From: Actinomycetospora chibensis
GTDB taxonomy: Bacteria > Actinomycetota > Actinomycetes > Mycobacteriales > Pseudonocardiaceae
Direction of reading: 5' to 3'
Assembly (NCBI RefSeq): GCF_028737215.1
Contig: NZ_JAQZAM010000004.1
Span: forward strand, 124,001-188,000
Length of the DNA: 64,000 nucleotides
Each line of letters opens with the position of its first letter. The first letter of the stretch is position 1. Position numbers and translations under genes: made by a program. Shown here piece by piece: positions 7,136-19,354 of this stretch. The notes beneath the pieces were generated by a model, which saw only the letters and a list, made by a program, of their open reading frames with translations, had not been told where the DNA came from and made no database searches.

Positions 7136-8518
7136 GTGAGCGCAGCACCAGCCGAGCGTCCCGCTTCCGTGAGCACCGCCAGCACCACCGACAGCACCCC
7201 CGTCACCGGTCCCTCCGGGGCCGCCGACGGCGCGCGCTGTTACGTCCTCGACACCTCCGTGCTCCTGTCGGACCCGTGGGCCCCCACGCGGTTCGCCGAG
7301 CACGAGGTGGTCCTCCCGCTCGTCGTCATCTCCGAGCTCGAGGGCAAGCGCCACCACTCCGAGCTGGGCTGGTTCGCGCGCGAGGCGCTGCGTCTGCTCG
7401 ACGACCTCCGCATCCGTCACGGCCGTCTCGACGAGCCGATCCCCATGACGCCGGAGGGCGGGACGCTGCGGGTCGAGCTCAACCACTCCGACCCGTCGGT
7501 GCTGCCGGCCGGGTTCCGGACGGCGGAGAACGACTCCCGGATCCTCGCCTGTGCGCTCAACCTCGCGGCCGAGTCGCACCCCGTCACCCTCGTCACCAAG
7601 GACATGCCGCTGCGGGTGAAGGCGGCCTCGGTCGGCCTGCCCGCCGACGAGTACCACGGCCAGGACGTCACCACGACGGGCTGGACGGGCACCGCCGAGG
7701 TCGCCGCGACCCCGGACGAGGTGTCCTCCCTCTTCGCCGACGGCGTCGCCGACGTCGAGGAGGCCCGCGAGCTGCCGTGCCACACCGGGCTGCGGCTGCT
7801 CGGCGGGGGCTCGTCCGCGCTCGGGCGGGTCACCCCGGACAAGCAGGTCCGTCTCGTGCGCGGCGACCGCGACGTCTTCGGTCTGCACGGCCGCTCGGCG
7901 GAGCAGCGCATCGCGATCGACCTGCTCACCGACCCCGACGTCGGCATCGTCTCGATGGGCGGCCGGGCGGGCACCGGCAAGTCCGCGCTCGCCCTGTGCG
8001 CCGGGCTCGAGGCGGTCCTCGAGCGCCAGCAGCACCGCAAGGTCGTCGTCTTCCGTCCGGTCTACGCCGTCGGCGGCCAGGACCTCGGCTACCTGCCGGG
8101 CGGCGAGAACGAGAAGATGGCGCCCTGGGCGCAGGCGGTGTTCGACACCCTCGGCGCGCTGGTGTCCTCCAACGTGGTCGAGGAGGTCATCGAGCGCGGG
8201 ATGCTCGAGGTCCTTCCGCTGACCCACATCCGCGGCCGGTCGCTGCACGACGCCTTCGTCATCGTCGACGAGGCCCAGTCGCTGGAGCGCAACGTGCTGC
8301 TCACGGTGCTCTCCCGCCTGGGGACCAACTCGCGTGTCGTGCTCACCCACGACGTCGCCCAGCGCGACAACCTGCGGGTGGGCCGGCATGACGGCATCGC
8401 CGCTGTGATCGAGAAGCTCAAGGGTCACCCGCTGTTCGCCCACGTCACGCTGACCCGCTCGGAGCGCTCGCCGATCGCCGCGCTGGTCACCGAGATGCTG
8501 GAGGGCGAGCGCCTCTAG
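7136..8518 (+). CDS. phoH2: PhoH2: PIN domain-PhoH ATPase fusion
   Basis: 460 residues. An N-terminal PIN ribonuclease domain (about 33-170) has the acidic residues expected at the active site: D39 in [10 protein letters not shown]67 in ISELEG, D133 in ENDSRILA and D156 in TKDMPL. A C-terminal PhoH helicase-like ATPase (about 235-460) has the Walker A GRAGTGKS (276-283), Walker B VIVDEAQS, and [16 protein letters not shown] and [17 protein letters not shown] blocks. This architecture is PhoH2, an ATP-dependent RNA-unwinding ribonuclease described in mycobacteria as the toxin of the PhoAT-PhoH2 module. GTG at 7136 follows GAGGGAG; an in-frame upstream extension to 6974 is low complexity and unlikely to be translated. 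It is the Rv1095 counterpart. Confidence 0.93.
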   Translation: MSAAPAERPASVSTASTTDSTPVTGPSGAADGARCYVLDTSVLLSDPWAPTRFAEHEVVLPLVVISELEGKRHHSELGWFAREALRLLDDLRIRHGRLDEPIPMTPEGGTLRVELNHSDPSVLPAGFRTAENDSRILACALNLAAESHPVTLVTKDMPLRVKAASVGLPADEYHGQDVTTTGWTGTAEVAATPDEVSSLFADGVADVEEARELPCHTGLRLLGGGSSALGRVTPDKQVRLVRGDRDVFGLHGRSAEQRIAIDLLTDPDVGIVSMGGRAGTGKSALALCAGLEAVLERQQHRKVVVFRPVYAVGGQDLGYLPGGENEKMAPWAQAVFDTLGALVSSNVVEEVIERGMLEVLPLTHIRGRSLHDAFVIVDEAQSLERNVLLTVLSRLGTNSRVVLTHDVAQRDNLRVGRHDGIAAVIEKLKGHPLFAHVTLTRSERSPIAALVTEMLEGERL

Positions 8519-8534
8519 CGGGTCCCGATCGCCG

Positions 8535-8587
8535 CGAACGAACGGCGCTTTCGTAGCTTCCGAGGCAGCGAGAGCGCCGTTCGTTCG
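8535..8587. terminator. Palindromic terminator between convergent phoH2 and membrane gene
   Basis: CGAACGAACGGCGCT (8535-8549) and AGCGCCGTTCGTTCG (8573-8587) are perfect 15-bp complements around a 23-base loop, and pairing continues a few bases into the loop. It starts 17 bases after the phoH2 stop and ends 16 bases before the stop of the minus-strand gene. This fits a bidirectional terminator or a REP-like palindrome. Confidence 0.65.
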
Positions 8588-8602
8588 TCGGGCGGGCGTT
8601 GG

Positions 8603-9181
8603 TCAGGCGGCGGCGAGCACGAGCACGGCCAGGCCGAGCGGGATGTCGAGCGCGACGCAGAACTCCGCGAGCGACGGTGGGACGACGTCGCGGTGGCGGC
8701 GCAGGTGCCACACGTCCCAGATCCCGTGTGCGATCAGGGTCAGCGCCGCGACGACGAGGCCGACGCCGGGTGCGAGCAGGAGCGCGGCCGTCACGAACAC
8801 GCCGTAGCCGACGAAGCCCGCGCTCTCGAGGGTCAGTGCCGGCCGCGACGCGCCCCGCAGGAGGCCGACGACGACCAGCACGGCGACGACGATCCCGGTC
8901 GTGACCACGGGATCGAGGTCCACGAAGGCGCCGCCGACCGCGAGGACCGACGCGATCGGGATCCAGAGCCACGCCATCGCGGGCAGCGAGAACGCCGCGG
9001 CGGCGACGTAGCAGGACGCCGCCACGGCGACCGTGGTCGCGACGGTGTCGCGGTCGGCCCCGCCGAGCACGGCGCCGAGGGCGACGAGGAGGCCGACGGC
9101 GGTGGGCCAGCGGTGGATCAGGGCGGAGACCCTCCGCCCGTGCAGGGTGGTCATGCGGGGCATCGTGCGCCACGCGGTCAT
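8603..9181 (-). CDS. Hypothetical integral membrane protein
   Basis: 192 residues with six to seven hydrophobic helices and short loops, ending in a helix with the C-terminus VLVLAAA. Conserved-looking polar residues are few: HGIWDVWHLRRHRD before the last helix is the most distinctive block. I do not recognise the family. ATG at 9181 was chosen because TACCCT (minus strand, 9195-9190) lies eight bases upstream; starts at 9163 or 9154 are also possible and would leave a cleaner 5' region. A copper-box-like palindrome (9179-9197) covers the start. The divergent neighbour is a GlxA-type regulator. Confidence 0.7.
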   Translation of the reverse strand: MTAWRTMPRMTTLHGRRVSALIHRWPTAVGLLVALGAVLGGADRDTVATTVAVAASCYVAAAAFSLPAMAWLWIPIASVLAVGGAFVDLDPVVTTGIVVAVLVVVGLLRGASRPALTLESAGFVGYGVFVTAALLLAPGVGLVVAALTLIAHGIWDVWHLRRHRDVVPPSLAEFCVALDIPLGLAVLVLAAA

Positions 9182-9197
9182 ACCCCCTGAGGGTATG
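9179..9197. promoter_or_regulatory. CsoR-like G/C-tract palindrome
   Basis: CATACCC (9179-9185), CCTGA, GGGTATG (9191-9197) is a perfect 7-bp inverted repeat. The ATACCC...GGGTAT form with a C-tract in the middle is the shape of operators bound by CsoR/RicR-type copper-sensing repressors. It overlaps the TACCCT -10 candidate and the start codon of the membrane protein gene. Metal control is inferred from this resemblance only; no csoR gene is in the window. Confidence 0.45.
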
Positions 9198-9241
9198 TGA
9201 TCGGCAGGTCCGGATTCCTGCGCACATGGTCCGGCCGGACC

Positions 9242-9247
9242 TACTCT
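9242..9247 (+). promoter_or_regulatory. Leaderless -10 element of the glxA-type gene
   Basis: TACTCT followed by seven bases and the ATG at 9255. Confidence 0.45.
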
Positions 9248-9254
9248 CGGGAGC

Positions 9255-11685
<2,431 letters not shown>

Positions 11686-11690
11686 TCACG

Positions 11691-11696
11691 AGGCTA
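11691..11696 (-). promoter_or_regulatory. Leaderless -10 element of guaB1
   Basis: TAGCCT on the minus strand, eight bases before the GTG at 11682. Confidence 0.5.
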
Positions 11697-11735
11697 CGCG
11701 GTCGGGGGTGGCGGTCGGGGGTGGCTGGGAAGCTG

Positions 11736-12845
11736 ATGTGCGTGACCGTCCTCGGGACCCGCGCGCTGAACCGGGCGGCGCTCGCCCGGCAGTTCCTGCT
11801 CGAGCGCGCCGAGCTGCCGGCCCTCGACGCGGTCGCGCACCTCGGCGGGCTGCAGGCCCAGGAGCCGCAGGAGCCGTTCGCCGGGCTGTGGTCGCGGCTC
11901 GCGGGGTTCGACCCGGCGGAGCTCTCGGCGCTGCTCGTCGAGCGCCGGGTCGTGCGCACGCACCTCATGCGCCGCACCGTCCACCTCGTGACGGCCGACG
12001 ACGCGTTGGCCTGGCGGTCGCGCCACGACGCGATGCTGCTCCAGCGGCTGCTCGGGGTGTATCGCGCGGAGCTCGCCGGGGTCGACCTCGGGGCGCTGGC
12101 CGAGGCCGGGCGGGAGCTCCTCGCGCAGGAGCCGAGCACCCTGCCGGCCGCCGGCCGCGTGCTCGCCGAGCGGTGGCCGGACGTGTCGCCGCGCGTGCTC
12201 GGCGAGGCGGTGAGCGTGCTCGTCCCTCTCGTACAGGTGCCGCCGCGCGGGCTGTGGGGCCAGGCCGGCCCGGCGAGCAGCGTCGCGCTCGCGACGTGGC
12301 TCGGGCGTGCGTGCGACCCGCCGTCACCGGAGGGGCCGGAGGGTGAGGACCCCGTCGGCGAGGACCTCGTCCTGCGCTACCTCGCCGCCTTCGGCCCGGC
12401 GGCGACGGCCGACCTGCGCGCCTGGTCCGGGCTCGCCGGCCTGCCGCGGGCGGTGGCGCGCGTGCGGGAGCGGCTCGTGGCCTTCCGCGACGAGCGCGGC
12501 CGGGAGCTGCTCGACGTCCCCGACGCGCCGCGCCCGGACCCCGGGTCGCCCGCCCCCGTGCGCTTCCTGCCCGCGTTCGACAACCTCGTGCTCGGCTACG
12601 ACGACCGCTCGCGGTTCATCGACGACGCCCACCGCGGGCTCTCGGTGGCCGGGACGCGGTTCGTGCTGGTCGACGGGCGGGTGGCGGCGAGCTGGACGGT
12701 CGTCGACGGCGTCGTCACCGTCACCCCGCTGGTGCGCTTCTCCCGCGCCGACCGCCAGGACGTCGGCGAGGAGGGCCGGGCGCTCGCCGCGTTCCTCTCC
12801 GGCGGCGCGAGCCACCGCGTGACGATCGCCGCGTCGCCCCGCTGA
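11736..12845 (+). CDS. Winged-helix DNA glycosylase-like protein (HTH_42, AlkZ-like)
   Basis: 369 residues of the HTH_42 winged-helix family that contains Streptomyces AlkZ, a glycosylase that unhooks DNA crosslinks and alkylated bases. The AlkZ catalytic QxQ motif is present as LQAQ with Q40 and Q42, followed by PFAGLWSRL. The central region has VVRTHLMRRTVHLVTADD and the C-terminal part has FLPAFDNLVLGYDDRSRFID, both hallmark blocks of the family. ATG at 11736 (MCVTVLG) is chosen; an upstream ATG at 11721 would add five residues. Substrate is not provable from sequence. It lies divergent to guaB1 with 53 bp between starts. Confidence 0.83.
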   Translation: MCVTVLGTRALNRAALARQFLLERAELPALDAVAHLGGLQAQEPQEPFAGLWSRLAGFDPAELSALLVERRVVRTHLMRRTVHLVTADDALAWRSRHDAMLLQRLLGVYRAELAGVDLGALAEAGRELLAQEPSTLPAAGRVLAERWPDVSPRVLGEAVSVLVPLVQVPPRGLWGQAGPASSVALATWLGRACDPPSPEGPEGEDPVGEDLVLRYLAAFGPAATADLRAWSGLAGLPRAVARVRERLVAFRDERGRELLDVPDAPRPDPGSPAPVRFLPAFDNLVLGYDDRSRFIDDAHRGLSVAGTRFVLVDGRVAASWTVVDGVVTVTPLVRFSRADRQDVGEEGRALAAFLSGGASHRVTIAASPR

Positions 12846-12868
12846 TCGGCGCCCGGCAGAGTGGAGCC

Positions 12869-13193
12869 GTGTCCACGGTCCTCCCCGGCTCCCGCGCGAC
12901 GGCTCTCGCGCGCACGTTCCGCGCCGTTGCGATCGCCGAGGCCTGCTCGTGGATCGGGCTGCTGATTCGGGATGGCGTTCAAGTACCTCGTCGTGTTCGA
13001 CGACGTCGGGGTGCGGGTGTTCGGGCCGATCCACGGCGCGCTGTTCGTGGCCTACGTCGGGGTCGCCCTGGTGACCGCGCGGGTGTTCCGGTGGTCGACC
13101 GGGACGACCCTGCTCGCCCTCGCGGCGAGCATCCCGCCGGCGGCGACGATCTGGTTCGAGCGCCGTGCCGTGCGGCGCGGCGAGCTCGGCTGA
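12869..13193 (+). pseudogene. DUF3817 membrane protein gene with a +1 frameshift
   Basis: The two halves of a DUF3817 protein are in different frames. From the GTG at 12869 the reading gives TFRAVAIAEACSWIGLLI, the conserved first helix. The remainder, GMAFKYLVVFDDVGVRVFGP, IHGALFVAYVGVALV and the last helix, is in the next frame (ATG at 12972). Removing one T of the TT at 12966-12967 restores LLIGMAFKYL and an intact protein of about 107 residues with three helices. The family has no known function. Either a real one-base insertion or a sequencing error; both halves look otherwise intact and GC-typical. A GGAG ribosome binding site precedes 12869. Confidence 0.75.
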
Positions 13194-13205
13194 GACCCGG
13201 GGCTG

Positions 13206-14714
13206 CTACATCTTCAGCGCGCGCACCGTCTCGAGGGTGTCCGCCTCGGCGGCGGGCTTGTCGTCGCGGTAGCGGACGACGCGGGCGAAGCGCAGCGCCA
13301 CGCCGCCGGGGTAGCGGGTGGACGTCTGCACCCCGTCGAGCTCGATCTCCACGACGATCTCGGGCCGCAGGTAGAGCGTCCAGTCGTCGCGGTGGGTCTC
13401 GTACCGCGGGAACGTCTCGGTCTGCCAGCGCAGGATGTCGTCGGTCATGCCCTTGAAGGTCTTGCCGATCATCACGAACTCGCCGTCCGCACCCCGTGCG
13501 CCGAGGTGGATGTTCGACAGCCACCCGCGGCGCCGTCCCGAGCCCCACTCGACGCCGAGGACGACGAGGTCGAGGGTGTGCGACGGCTTGACCTTCTGCC
13601 ACGACCGTCCGCGACGGCCCGCGGAGTAGGTCGAGTCGAGGGCCTTGACCATCGACCCCTCCTGCCCGGCGGCGAGGGCGTCGGCGACGGCCTGCTCCGC
13701 CCCCGCGGCGGTCGGGCGGACGACGCCGGGGATCAGTCGGTCGCCGACGACCTCCGCGAGCACCTCCCGCCGTGTCGAGAGCGGCTCGTCGACCAGGTCG
13801 ACGCCGTCGCGGTGCAGGCAGTCGAAGAACCAGGGCGCCGTGGCGCCCGAGCCGAGCCCCTTCATCGACTCCTGGAACGGTCGCGGGCGGCCGTCCTCGG
13901 CGACGGCGAGGGTCTCGCCGTCGAGCACGACGGTCTCGACGGGAAGGGTCCGGGTCAGCGCGACGATCTCCGGGACGCCGTCGGTGATCTCCCGCAGCGT
14001 CCGCGACCAGACCCGCACCTCGTCGCCGCGCCGGTGCACCTGGATGCGGGCGCCGTCGAGCTTGTGCTCGACCACGACACCCGGGTCGCCGTCCGGCGCG
14101 CCCAGCTCGGCCAGCGCCGCCTCGAGCGAGTCGCCCGGCGAGGCGAGCATGGGCCGCAGCGGACGCATGACCTCGAGGCCGATGGCGCCCAGGTCCCCGC
14201 CCGTCAGCGCCACGTGCGCGGTGGTGGGCAGCCGCCCGGAGAGCATGAACGCCCGGCGCACCGCCTCGGCGGGCAACTCCGCGGCCGAGGCCACCGCCTC
14301 GATCATGATCCCCTCGAGCGCCCCCTGACGGAGCTCGCCGCCGAGCAGGCGCACGAGGAAGCGGCCCTCGTCCGGCGTCGCCGCGTCGAGCAGCCCGCCC
14401 AGCTCGGCGGCGCGCCGCGCGCCGACCCCGGTGCCCGAGCCGGCCAGCGCGGCCAGCCGGTCGAGGGCGGCGTCGACGTCGCCGACGGTGAGGGTGGAGT
14501 CGGACGCGGGGGTCGGCGACACCGACTGCAGCGTGCGCCAGCCGATCCCCGTGCGGCCCTGCAGCATCTCGCCCGCGAGCCAGGCCGTCGCGGGCCGGAC
14601 CTCGTCGGGCTGCAGGCCCGCCAAGAGCGTCGCGAGCGTCGCCGTCTTGGCCTTGCGCGAGCGGGTCGCCGCCACCTCCGCGGAGGCGGCGACGACCTCG
14701 CCCAGCAGTGTCAC
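13206..14714 (-). CDS. ligB: ATP-dependent DNA ligase (LigB type)
   Basis: 502 residues. An N-terminal helical DNA-binding domain (about 1-190) is followed by the nucleotidyltransferase core, with active-site lysine K218 in [13 protein letters not shown] (motif I, KxDGxR). Later motifs include [38 protein letters not shown] and the OB-fold ending [14 protein letters not shown]. It joins nicks using ATP and is an accessory, repair-type ligase of the M. tuberculosis Rv3062 class, not the essential NAD ligase. The start is the GTG at 14714, whose GTGA overlaps the stop of fumC, so translation is probably coupled. A longer reading upstream is just the out-of-frame fumC. Confidence 0.93.
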   Translation of the reverse strand: MTLLGEVVAASAEVAATRSRKAKTATLATLLAGLQPDEVRPATAWLAGEMLQGRTGIGWRTLQSVSPTPASDSTLTVGDVDAALDRLAALAGSGTGVGARRAAELGGLLDAATPDEGRFLVRLLGGELRQGALEGIMIEAVASAAELPAEAVRRAFMLSGRLPTTAHVALTGGDLGAIGLEVMRPLRPMLASPGDSLEAALAELGAPDGDPGVVVEHKLDGARIQVHRRGDEVRVWSRTLREITDGVPEIVALTRTLPVETVVLDGETLAVAEDGRPRPFQESMKGLGSGATAPWFFDCLHRDGVDLVDEPLSTRREVLAEVVGDRLIPGVVRPTAAGAEQAVADALAAGQEGSMVKALDSTYSAGRRGRSWQKVKPSHTLDLVVLGVEWGSGRRRGWLSNIHLGARGADGEFVMIGKTFKGMTDDILRWQTETFPRYETHRDDWTLYLRPEIVVEIELDGVQTSTRYPGGVALRFARVVRYRDDKPAAEADTLETVRALKM

Positions 14715-16120
14715 TGCGCCTGGTCCACCCGGGTCATCGCCAGGACGTCCAGGGCCTCGTCGAGCTGGGCCTGGGTGAGCTTGCCGTCGGAGACGTAGCC
14801 CTCGTCGTCGATGACCTCGCGGATGGTCTTGCGCTGCTTCATCGCCGTCTTCGCGATCTTCGCGGCCTCCTCGTAGCCGAGGAGGCGGTTGAGCGGCGTG
14901 ACGATCGCCGACGACGACTCGGCGTAGCGGCGGCAGGCCTCCTCGTCGGCCTCCGTGTCCTCGAGGACGCGGTCGGCCAGGAGCCGCGCGGCGTTGGCCA
15001 GCAGGCGGGCCGACTCGAGCACGTTGCGTGCCATCACCGGCATCATGACGTTGAGCTCGAGATTGCCCTGCGAGCCGGAGAAGGCGACGGTGGCGTCGTT
15101 GCCCATGACCTGGGCGGCGACCATCATCGTCGCCTCGCAGATCACCGGGTTGACCTTGCCCGGCATGATCGACGAGCCGGGCTGGAGGTCCGGGATGCGG
15201 ATCTCCGCGAGGCCCGTCGACGGGCCCGACGACATCCAGCGCACGTCGTTGGCGATCTTGTAGATGCTCACCGCGACCGTGCGCAGCGCGCCGGACGCCT
15301 CCACCAGCCCGTCGCGGGCGCCCTGCGCCTCGATGTGGTCGCGGGCCTCGGAGAGCTCGGGGATGCCGGTGCTCTGACGCAGCTGCTCGACGACCTTGCC
15401 GCCGAAGCCCACCGGGGTGTTGATGCCCGTGCCCACCGCGGTGCCGCCGATCGGCAGCTCGGCGAGGCGGGGGAGCGTCGCGCGCAGGCGCTCGGTGCCG
15501 TGGCTGCACTGGCTCGCCCAGCCGCCGGCCTCCTGGCCGAGGGTGATCGGCACGGCGTCCATGAGGTGGGTACGGCCCGCCTTCACGACGTGCTTCCAGT
15601 CCTGCGCCTTCCGGTTGAGCACCGCGCCGAGGTGGTCCAGCGCGGGCACCGTGTCGCGGACGATCGCCTCGGCGGCCGCCAGGTGGATCGTCGTCGGGAA
15701 GACGTCGTTGGAGCTCTGCGAGGCGTTGACGTGGTCGTTCGGGTGAACCTTCTGGCCCGACGCGCGCGAGGCCAGCGTCGCGATGACCTCGTTGGCGTTC
15801 ATGTTCGAGCTGGTGCCCGAGCCGGTCTGGAACACGTCGATCGGGAACTGGTCGTCGTGTGCCCCGGACGCCACCTCGTCCGCGGCGGCGGCCACGGCGT
15901 CGGCGAGGTCGGCGTCGAGCACACCGAGGTCCTTGTTGACGCGCGCGCACGCACCCTTGACCAGGCCGAGCGCGCGGATCTGCGCGGGCTCGATGGGGCG
16001 TCCGGAGATCGGGAAGTTCTCCACGGCCCGCTGGGTCTGCGCGGCCCACAACGCGGCGGCCGGCACCCGGACCTCGCCCATGGTGTCGTGCTCGATCCGG
16101 TACTCCTGCTCCTCCGTCAT
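14711..16120 (-). CDS. fumC: Class II fumarate hydratase
   Basis: 469 residues, the standard FumC length. It interconverts fumarate and malate in the citric acid cycle as a homotetramer. Signatures: the substrate-binding GSGTSSNMN (100-108), the [12 protein letters not shown] block around 128-139, the general-base region THLMDAVP (H185), and the mobile-loop signature [11 protein letters not shown] (315-325). The ATG at 16120 gives [17 protein letters not shown], a normal actinobacterial FumC start. It is followed by the ligase with a GTGA overlap and preceded by the L,D-transpeptidase gene. It is the Rv1098c counterpart, next to glpX as in mycobacteria. Confidence 0.98.
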   Translation of the reverse strand: MTEEQEYRIEHDTMGEVRVPAAALWAAQTQRAVENFPISGRPIEPAQIRALGLVKGACARVNKDLGVLDADLADAVAAAADEVASGAHDDQFPIDVFQTGSGTSSNMNANEVIATLASRASGQKVHPNDHVNASQSSNDVFPTTIHLAAAEAIVRDTVPALDHLGAVLNRKAQDWKHVVKAGRTHLMDAVPITLGQEAGGWASQCSHGTERLRATLPRLAELPIGGTAVGTGINTPVGFGGKVVEQLRQSTGIPELSEARDHIEAQGARDGLVEASGALRTVAVSIYKIANDVRWMSSGPSTGLAEIRIPDLQPGSSIMPGKVNPVICEATMMVAAQVMGNDATVAFSGSQGNLELNVMMPVMARNVLESARLLANAARLLADRVLEDTEADEEACRRYAESSSAIVTPLNRLLGYEEAAKIAKTAMKQRKTIREVIDDEGYVSDGKLTQAQLDEALDVLAMTRVDQAQ

Positions 16121-16157
16121 GGGGCGCAGTCTTTCACCGCGCTCCTCGCGCCGGGCT

Positions 16158-16721
16158 TCAGGAGACCACCTGCACGGTGTCGCCCGGCGAGAGGTTCGCG
16201 AAGAAGCGCTTCGACGCCGTCCGCCCGAGGTGGATGCAGCCGTGCGAGCGCTCCGAGAGGCTGCCGGTGTGGAACGCGATCGCCGGCGCGAAGAACACCG
16301 AGTACGGCATGTCGGCGTCGTAGAGGTTGCTGACGTGGTCGGCGTCCTTGTAGTCGACCGAGAACGTGCCGGTCGGCGTCGGGTCCTTCCGCGTCCCGCC
16401 GAGCGCGCCCACCGGGCCGTAGGTCACGTTGCCCTCGCCGTCGGTGAGCCAGGCCTGCTGCGAGGAGAGGTCGACGCACGCGACCGCCGACGAACTGCAG
16501 GGCGTACCGCGCGTGAGGGCGGGGATCGCCGGGACCGTCGGCAGCCCGGTGGCCGGGGCGTCCGTCACCGGCCGGGAGATCGGCGCGGGGGCCGGCTTCG
16601 CGGGGGCCGGGTCCGCGGTGGCCGTCCCGGCCAGGAGGGCCGACATCGTCGCGACGATGGCGATCAACAGGGTGACGGGGGCGGCTGCCGGACGTCGGCG
16701 CGGCCGGTTGAGGAATGGCAC
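16158..16721 (-). CDS. Secreted L,D-transpeptidase (YkuD domain)
   Basis: 187 residues. The GTG at 16721 is preceded by GGAGG with five-base spacing, so it is preferred over the longer readings. The N-terminus (basic, then [21 protein letters not shown]) is a Sec signal peptide cut near residue 36. A Pro/Ala linker follows, then a YkuD domain with the catalytic signature [17 protein letters not shown]151, H160 and the nucleophile C162. Such enzymes make 3-3 crosslinks or attach proteins in peptidoglycan. There is one domain only, without the Ig-like domains of mycobacterial LdtMt2. It lies between glpX and fumC on the same strand. Confidence 0.9.
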   Translation of the reverse strand: MPFLNRPRRRPAAAPVTLLIAIVATMSALLAGTATADPAPAKPAPAPISRPVTDAPATGLPTVPAIPALTRGTPCSSSAVACVDLSSQQAWLTDGEGNVTYGPVGALGGTRKDPTPTGTFSVDYKDADHVSNLYDADMPYSVFFAPAIAFHTGSLSERSHGCIHLGRTASKRFFANLSPGDTVQVVS

Positions 16722-16791
16722 GAGGACCTCCGGGACCGTGGCGTCCTCTCCGGATACCCCGGATCGGACGACGATCATTCCCCGTGTCGTG

Positions 16792-17859
16792 TCAGCGCGT
16801 CGAGTCCTCGGGCCCCCAGATCGACACATCGGGTGCATCGTCCGTGCCCAGATCGATCGCGGAGTACTCCCGCAGCTTGTGGAGGCGGTGCCAGGCGTCG
16901 ATCATCCGCACGGTGCCGGACTTCGAGCGCATGACCAGCGACTGGGTGGACGCCCCGCCGGCGCGGTAGTGCACGCCGCGCAGCAGGTCGCCGTTGGTGA
17001 CGCCGGTGGCGCAGAAGAAGATGTTCTCCCCGCGCACGAGGTCACCGGTGTGCAGGACGCGGTCGAGGTCGTGGCCGGCCGCGAGGGCCTTCTCGCGCTC
17101 CCCGGCGTCCTTCGGCCACAGCTTGGCCTGCAGCGAGCCGCCGATGCAGGCGATCGCGCAGGCGGTGATGATCCCCTCGGGGGTGCCGCCGATGCCCAGG
17201 AGCATGTCGACGCCGCTCTCGGGTCGGGCCGCGGCGATGGCTCCGGCGACGTCGCCGTCGGAGATGAACCGGATGCGTGCGCCGGCGTCCCGGATGTCCT
17301 GGACGAGCTGCTCGTGCCGTGGCCGGTCGAGCACCACGACCGTGACGTCGGAGACGTTGATGCCCTTCGCGCGGGCGACGGCGCGCAGGTTCTCCGCGAC
17401 GGGGCGCTCGATGTCGACGACGTCGGCGGACTCCGGGCCGACGGCGAGCTTCTCCATGTAGAACACCGCGGACGGATCGAACATCGCCCCGCGCTCCGCG
17501 ACGGCGAGCACCGCGAGGGCGTTGGGCATGCCCTTGGCCATGAGCGTGGTGCCGTCGACCGGGTCGACCGCGACGTCGCACTCCGGACCGTCGCCGTTGC
17601 CCACCTGCTCCCCGTTGAAGAGCATCGGGGCCTCGTCCTTCTCGCCCTCCCCGATGACGACGGTGCCGCGCATCGACACCGACCCGATGAGCTTGCGCAT
17701 CGCGTCGACGGCCGCGCCGTCCCCGCCGTTCTTGTCGCCGCGGCCGACGTAGCGGCCGGCGGCCATGGCAGCGGCCTCGGTGACCCGGACGAGCTCGAGC
17801 GCGAGGTTGCGGTCGGGACGCTCAGGGGTCCGGACGCGAGCGGGTTCCTGCGAGCTCAC
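16792..17859 (-). CDS. glpX: Class II fructose-1,6-bisphosphatase
   Basis: 355 residues of the GlpX family, a Mg2+-dependent phosphatase that hydrolyses fructose 1,6-bisphosphate in gluconeogenesis. Metal-binding motifs are [11 protein letters not shown] (70-80) and VDPVDGTT (98-105); the [15 protein letters not shown] block and C-terminal [13 protein letters not shown] are also typical. The GTG at 17859 with GGAGG nine bases upstream was chosen; the longer reading to 18543 belongs to another frame of the upstream membrane gene. It is the sole FBPase seen here and the Rv1099c counterpart, which is the main FBPase in mycobacteria. Confidence 0.97.
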   Translation of the reverse strand: MSSQEPARVRTPERPDRNLALELVRVTEAAAMAAGRYVGRGDKNGGDGAAVDAMRKLIGSVSMRGTVVIGEGEKDEAPMLFNGEQVGNGDGPECDVAVDPVDGTTLMAKGMPNALAVLAVAERGAMFDPSAVFYMEKLAVGPESADVVDIERPVAENLRAVARAKGINVSDVTVVVLDRPRHEQLVQDIRDAGARIRFISDGDVAGAIAAARPESGVDMLLGIGGTPEGIITACAIACIGGSLQAKLWPKDAGEREKALAAGHDLDRVLHTGDLVRGENIFFCATGVTNGDLLRGVHYRAGGASTQSLVMRSKSGTVRMIDAWHRLHKLREYSAIDLGTDDAPDVSIWGPEDSTR

Positions 17860-17980
17860 CGGGTGTGCACCTCCAGGGGCGGACGTGATGTGCGGGGCGT
17901 GATGCGGGTCGGGCGTGGGCGGGCGGATCGCCGGGTGGCCATCCTCGCAGAGTCCGGCGCTCCGGTCGCCCGTCCGCGCC

Positions 17981-19003
17981 TCACCACCGGTCGCTCGGCG
18001 GCGGACCCCAGCCCTCGTCGGGCTCGCGGCGGACGCCGACGCGCTGCCCGTCGTGGGCCTCACCGGTCCAGGCCGCCCGGGTGTCGACGTGGGGCCCGGC
18101 GGGCGTGCCGGTGGGGAGGACGCCCAGGGGATGCGGGTCCTCCGACTCGGGCCAGCGCTCCTCGTGGTGCGGGTGGTCCGGCTCGGGGCGGGCCTGCGGG
18201 GTGTAGGTCTCGGCGCGCAGTGGCTCATGACGGGGTTCGTCACGGGGCGGCTCGTACGGCGTCTCCGGCTGCGGCCCGCTCGCCAGCAGCGCGGCGGCCA
18301 CACCCTCGCGGGACAGCGAGTGCACGCTCTCGCGCAGGGCGCGGGTCGCGGCGGCGCGCAGCTCGGCGGAGAAGCGCGGCGCCGGGGCGAAGCGGCCGAA
18401 GGTGTCGCGCAGGAAGTGGAGCAGCAGGGTCGCGGTGGACCGCGAGCGCCACATCGTCCAGCCGACGTAGAGGTCCCGGCCGTAGGGCTGGACGAGCAGC
18501 ATCGCCCGCTCGCTGTACTGCTCGAACAGCAGCACCGGCACACCCGCCACGGTCGACGGGCGGACCTCCGCGGGACTGCGGCGCGCGGCCGCGGCGAGGC
18601 GCACGTGCTCGTAGGCGCTCGCCGCGGCGTCGCCGCGGTTCTCGAGCAGACGGGCGTGCTCGGCGATCGGCTCCTTCGCCGGCGCGAAGAACGACGCGAT
18701 GCCGGCGAGGTAGAGCACGACCACGAGCACCCCGAGCAGCACCGACACGGCGTCGGTGAAATCGTCGGGCGACGACATCGACGCGAGGTAGTCGATGATC
18801 GCCTTGATCAGCAGCAGCACCGTCGGCGCGACGAGGAACAGCAGCGAGCGCATGAGGTGCGGGGCGAGCATCCGGTAGGTGACGACGTCATCCACCAGGC
18901 CGTCGGGCTCGTCGTGCTGCTGGATCTCGCGGTGGTAGTCGGCGTGGGCCCCGGCGACCGCCCGGTCGAAGTCGGCCCCTCCGGACGAGTACGGGCTGCT
19001 CAT
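17981..19003 (-). CDS. Hypothetical membrane protein with disordered Pro/Glu tail
   Basis: 340 residues. Residues about 50-70 and 85-107 are two transmembrane helices ([21 protein letters not shown] and [21 protein letters not shown]); the flanking parts are soluble, presumably cytoplasmic. The last 110 residues are low-complexity, rich in Pro, Glu, Asp, His and Arg. I do not recognise a family with known function. It sits between xseB and glpX in the minus-strand run, with 58 bp to xseB and 121 bp to glpX. The latter gap contains no ORF and may hold the glpX promoter. Confidence 0.75.
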   Translation of the reverse strand: MSSPYSSGGADFDRAVAGAHADYHREIQQHDEPDGLVDDVVTYRMLAPHLMRSLLFLVAPTVLLLIKAIIDYLASMSSPDDFTDAVSVLLGVLVVVLYLAGIASFFAPAKEPIAEHARLLENRGDAAASAYEHVRLAAAARRSPAEVRPSTVAGVPVLLFEQYSERAMLLVQPYGRDLYVGWTMWRSRSTATLLLHFLRDTFGRFAPAPRFSAELRAAATRALRESVHSLSREGVAAALLASGPQPETPYEPPRDEPRHEPLRAETYTPQARPEPDHPHHEERWPESEDPHPLGVLPTGTPAGPHVDTRAAWTGEAHDGQRVGVRREPDEGWGPPPSDRW

Positions 19004-19061
19004 GGCCGTCGAGTCTGCGCCATCACGGCCCGGCGACGGTGCCTCTTCGCCCGGGTGTCGC

Positions 19062-19283
19062 TCAGCCGCTCGCCCCGTCCTCGCCCGCCGCCTCCGACAG
19101 CACCGTCTCGACGCGCTCGCGGGCCCCGGCGAGGTGGCGCTCGCACAGCCGCGCCAGCGCCTCGCCCCGCTCCCACAGCGCGAGCGAGTCCTCCAGGCTC
19201 AGCCCGCCCGCCTCCAGCCGCGCCACGACCTGCGCGAGCTCGTCCCGCGCCTGCTCGTACCCCGGCTCGTCGCCCTCCGTCAT
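19062..19283 (-). CDS. xseB: Exodeoxyribonuclease VII small subunit
   Basis: 73 residues, the normal size of XseB. The conserved [43 protein letters not shown] block is the two-helix hairpin that packs on XseA. Together they form exonuclease VII, which degrades single-stranded DNA from both ends to short acid-insoluble pieces. The gene follows xseA on the same strand, but unusually the two are separated by 71 bp that contain a large palindrome (19302-19354). A GGGGAAG ribosome binding site lies upstream of the ATG at 19283. Confidence 0.95.
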   Translation of the reverse strand: MTEGDEPGYEQARDELAQVVARLEAGGLSLEDSLALWERGEALARLCERHLAGARERVETVLSEAAGEDGASG

Positions 19284-19301
19284 GGGCTCATCTTCCCCTG
19301 T

Positions 19302-19354
19302 GTCAGCGAAGTGCCGTTACGGACACTCAACGTCTGCGACGGCACTTCGCTGAC
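19302..19354. repeat. Palindromic repeat element, copy A (between xseA and xseB)
   Basis: Arms GTCAGCGAAGTGCCGT (19302-19317) and ACGGCACTTCGCTGAC (19339-19354) are perfect 16-bp complements with a 21-base loop. The element abuts the xseA stop codon (19355-19357). A second copy in opposite orientation is at 53136-53188; 37 bp of the two are identical. It could act as an attenuator or terminator within the xseAB operon, or protect mRNA ends like REP elements. Confidence 0.85.

Noticed and set aside
13206-16049. A 947-codon minus-strand ORF that seems to fuse a basic N-terminus to the DNA ligase.
   Set aside because: The first 445 codons are an out-of-frame reading of fumC; the ligase starts at GTG 14714.
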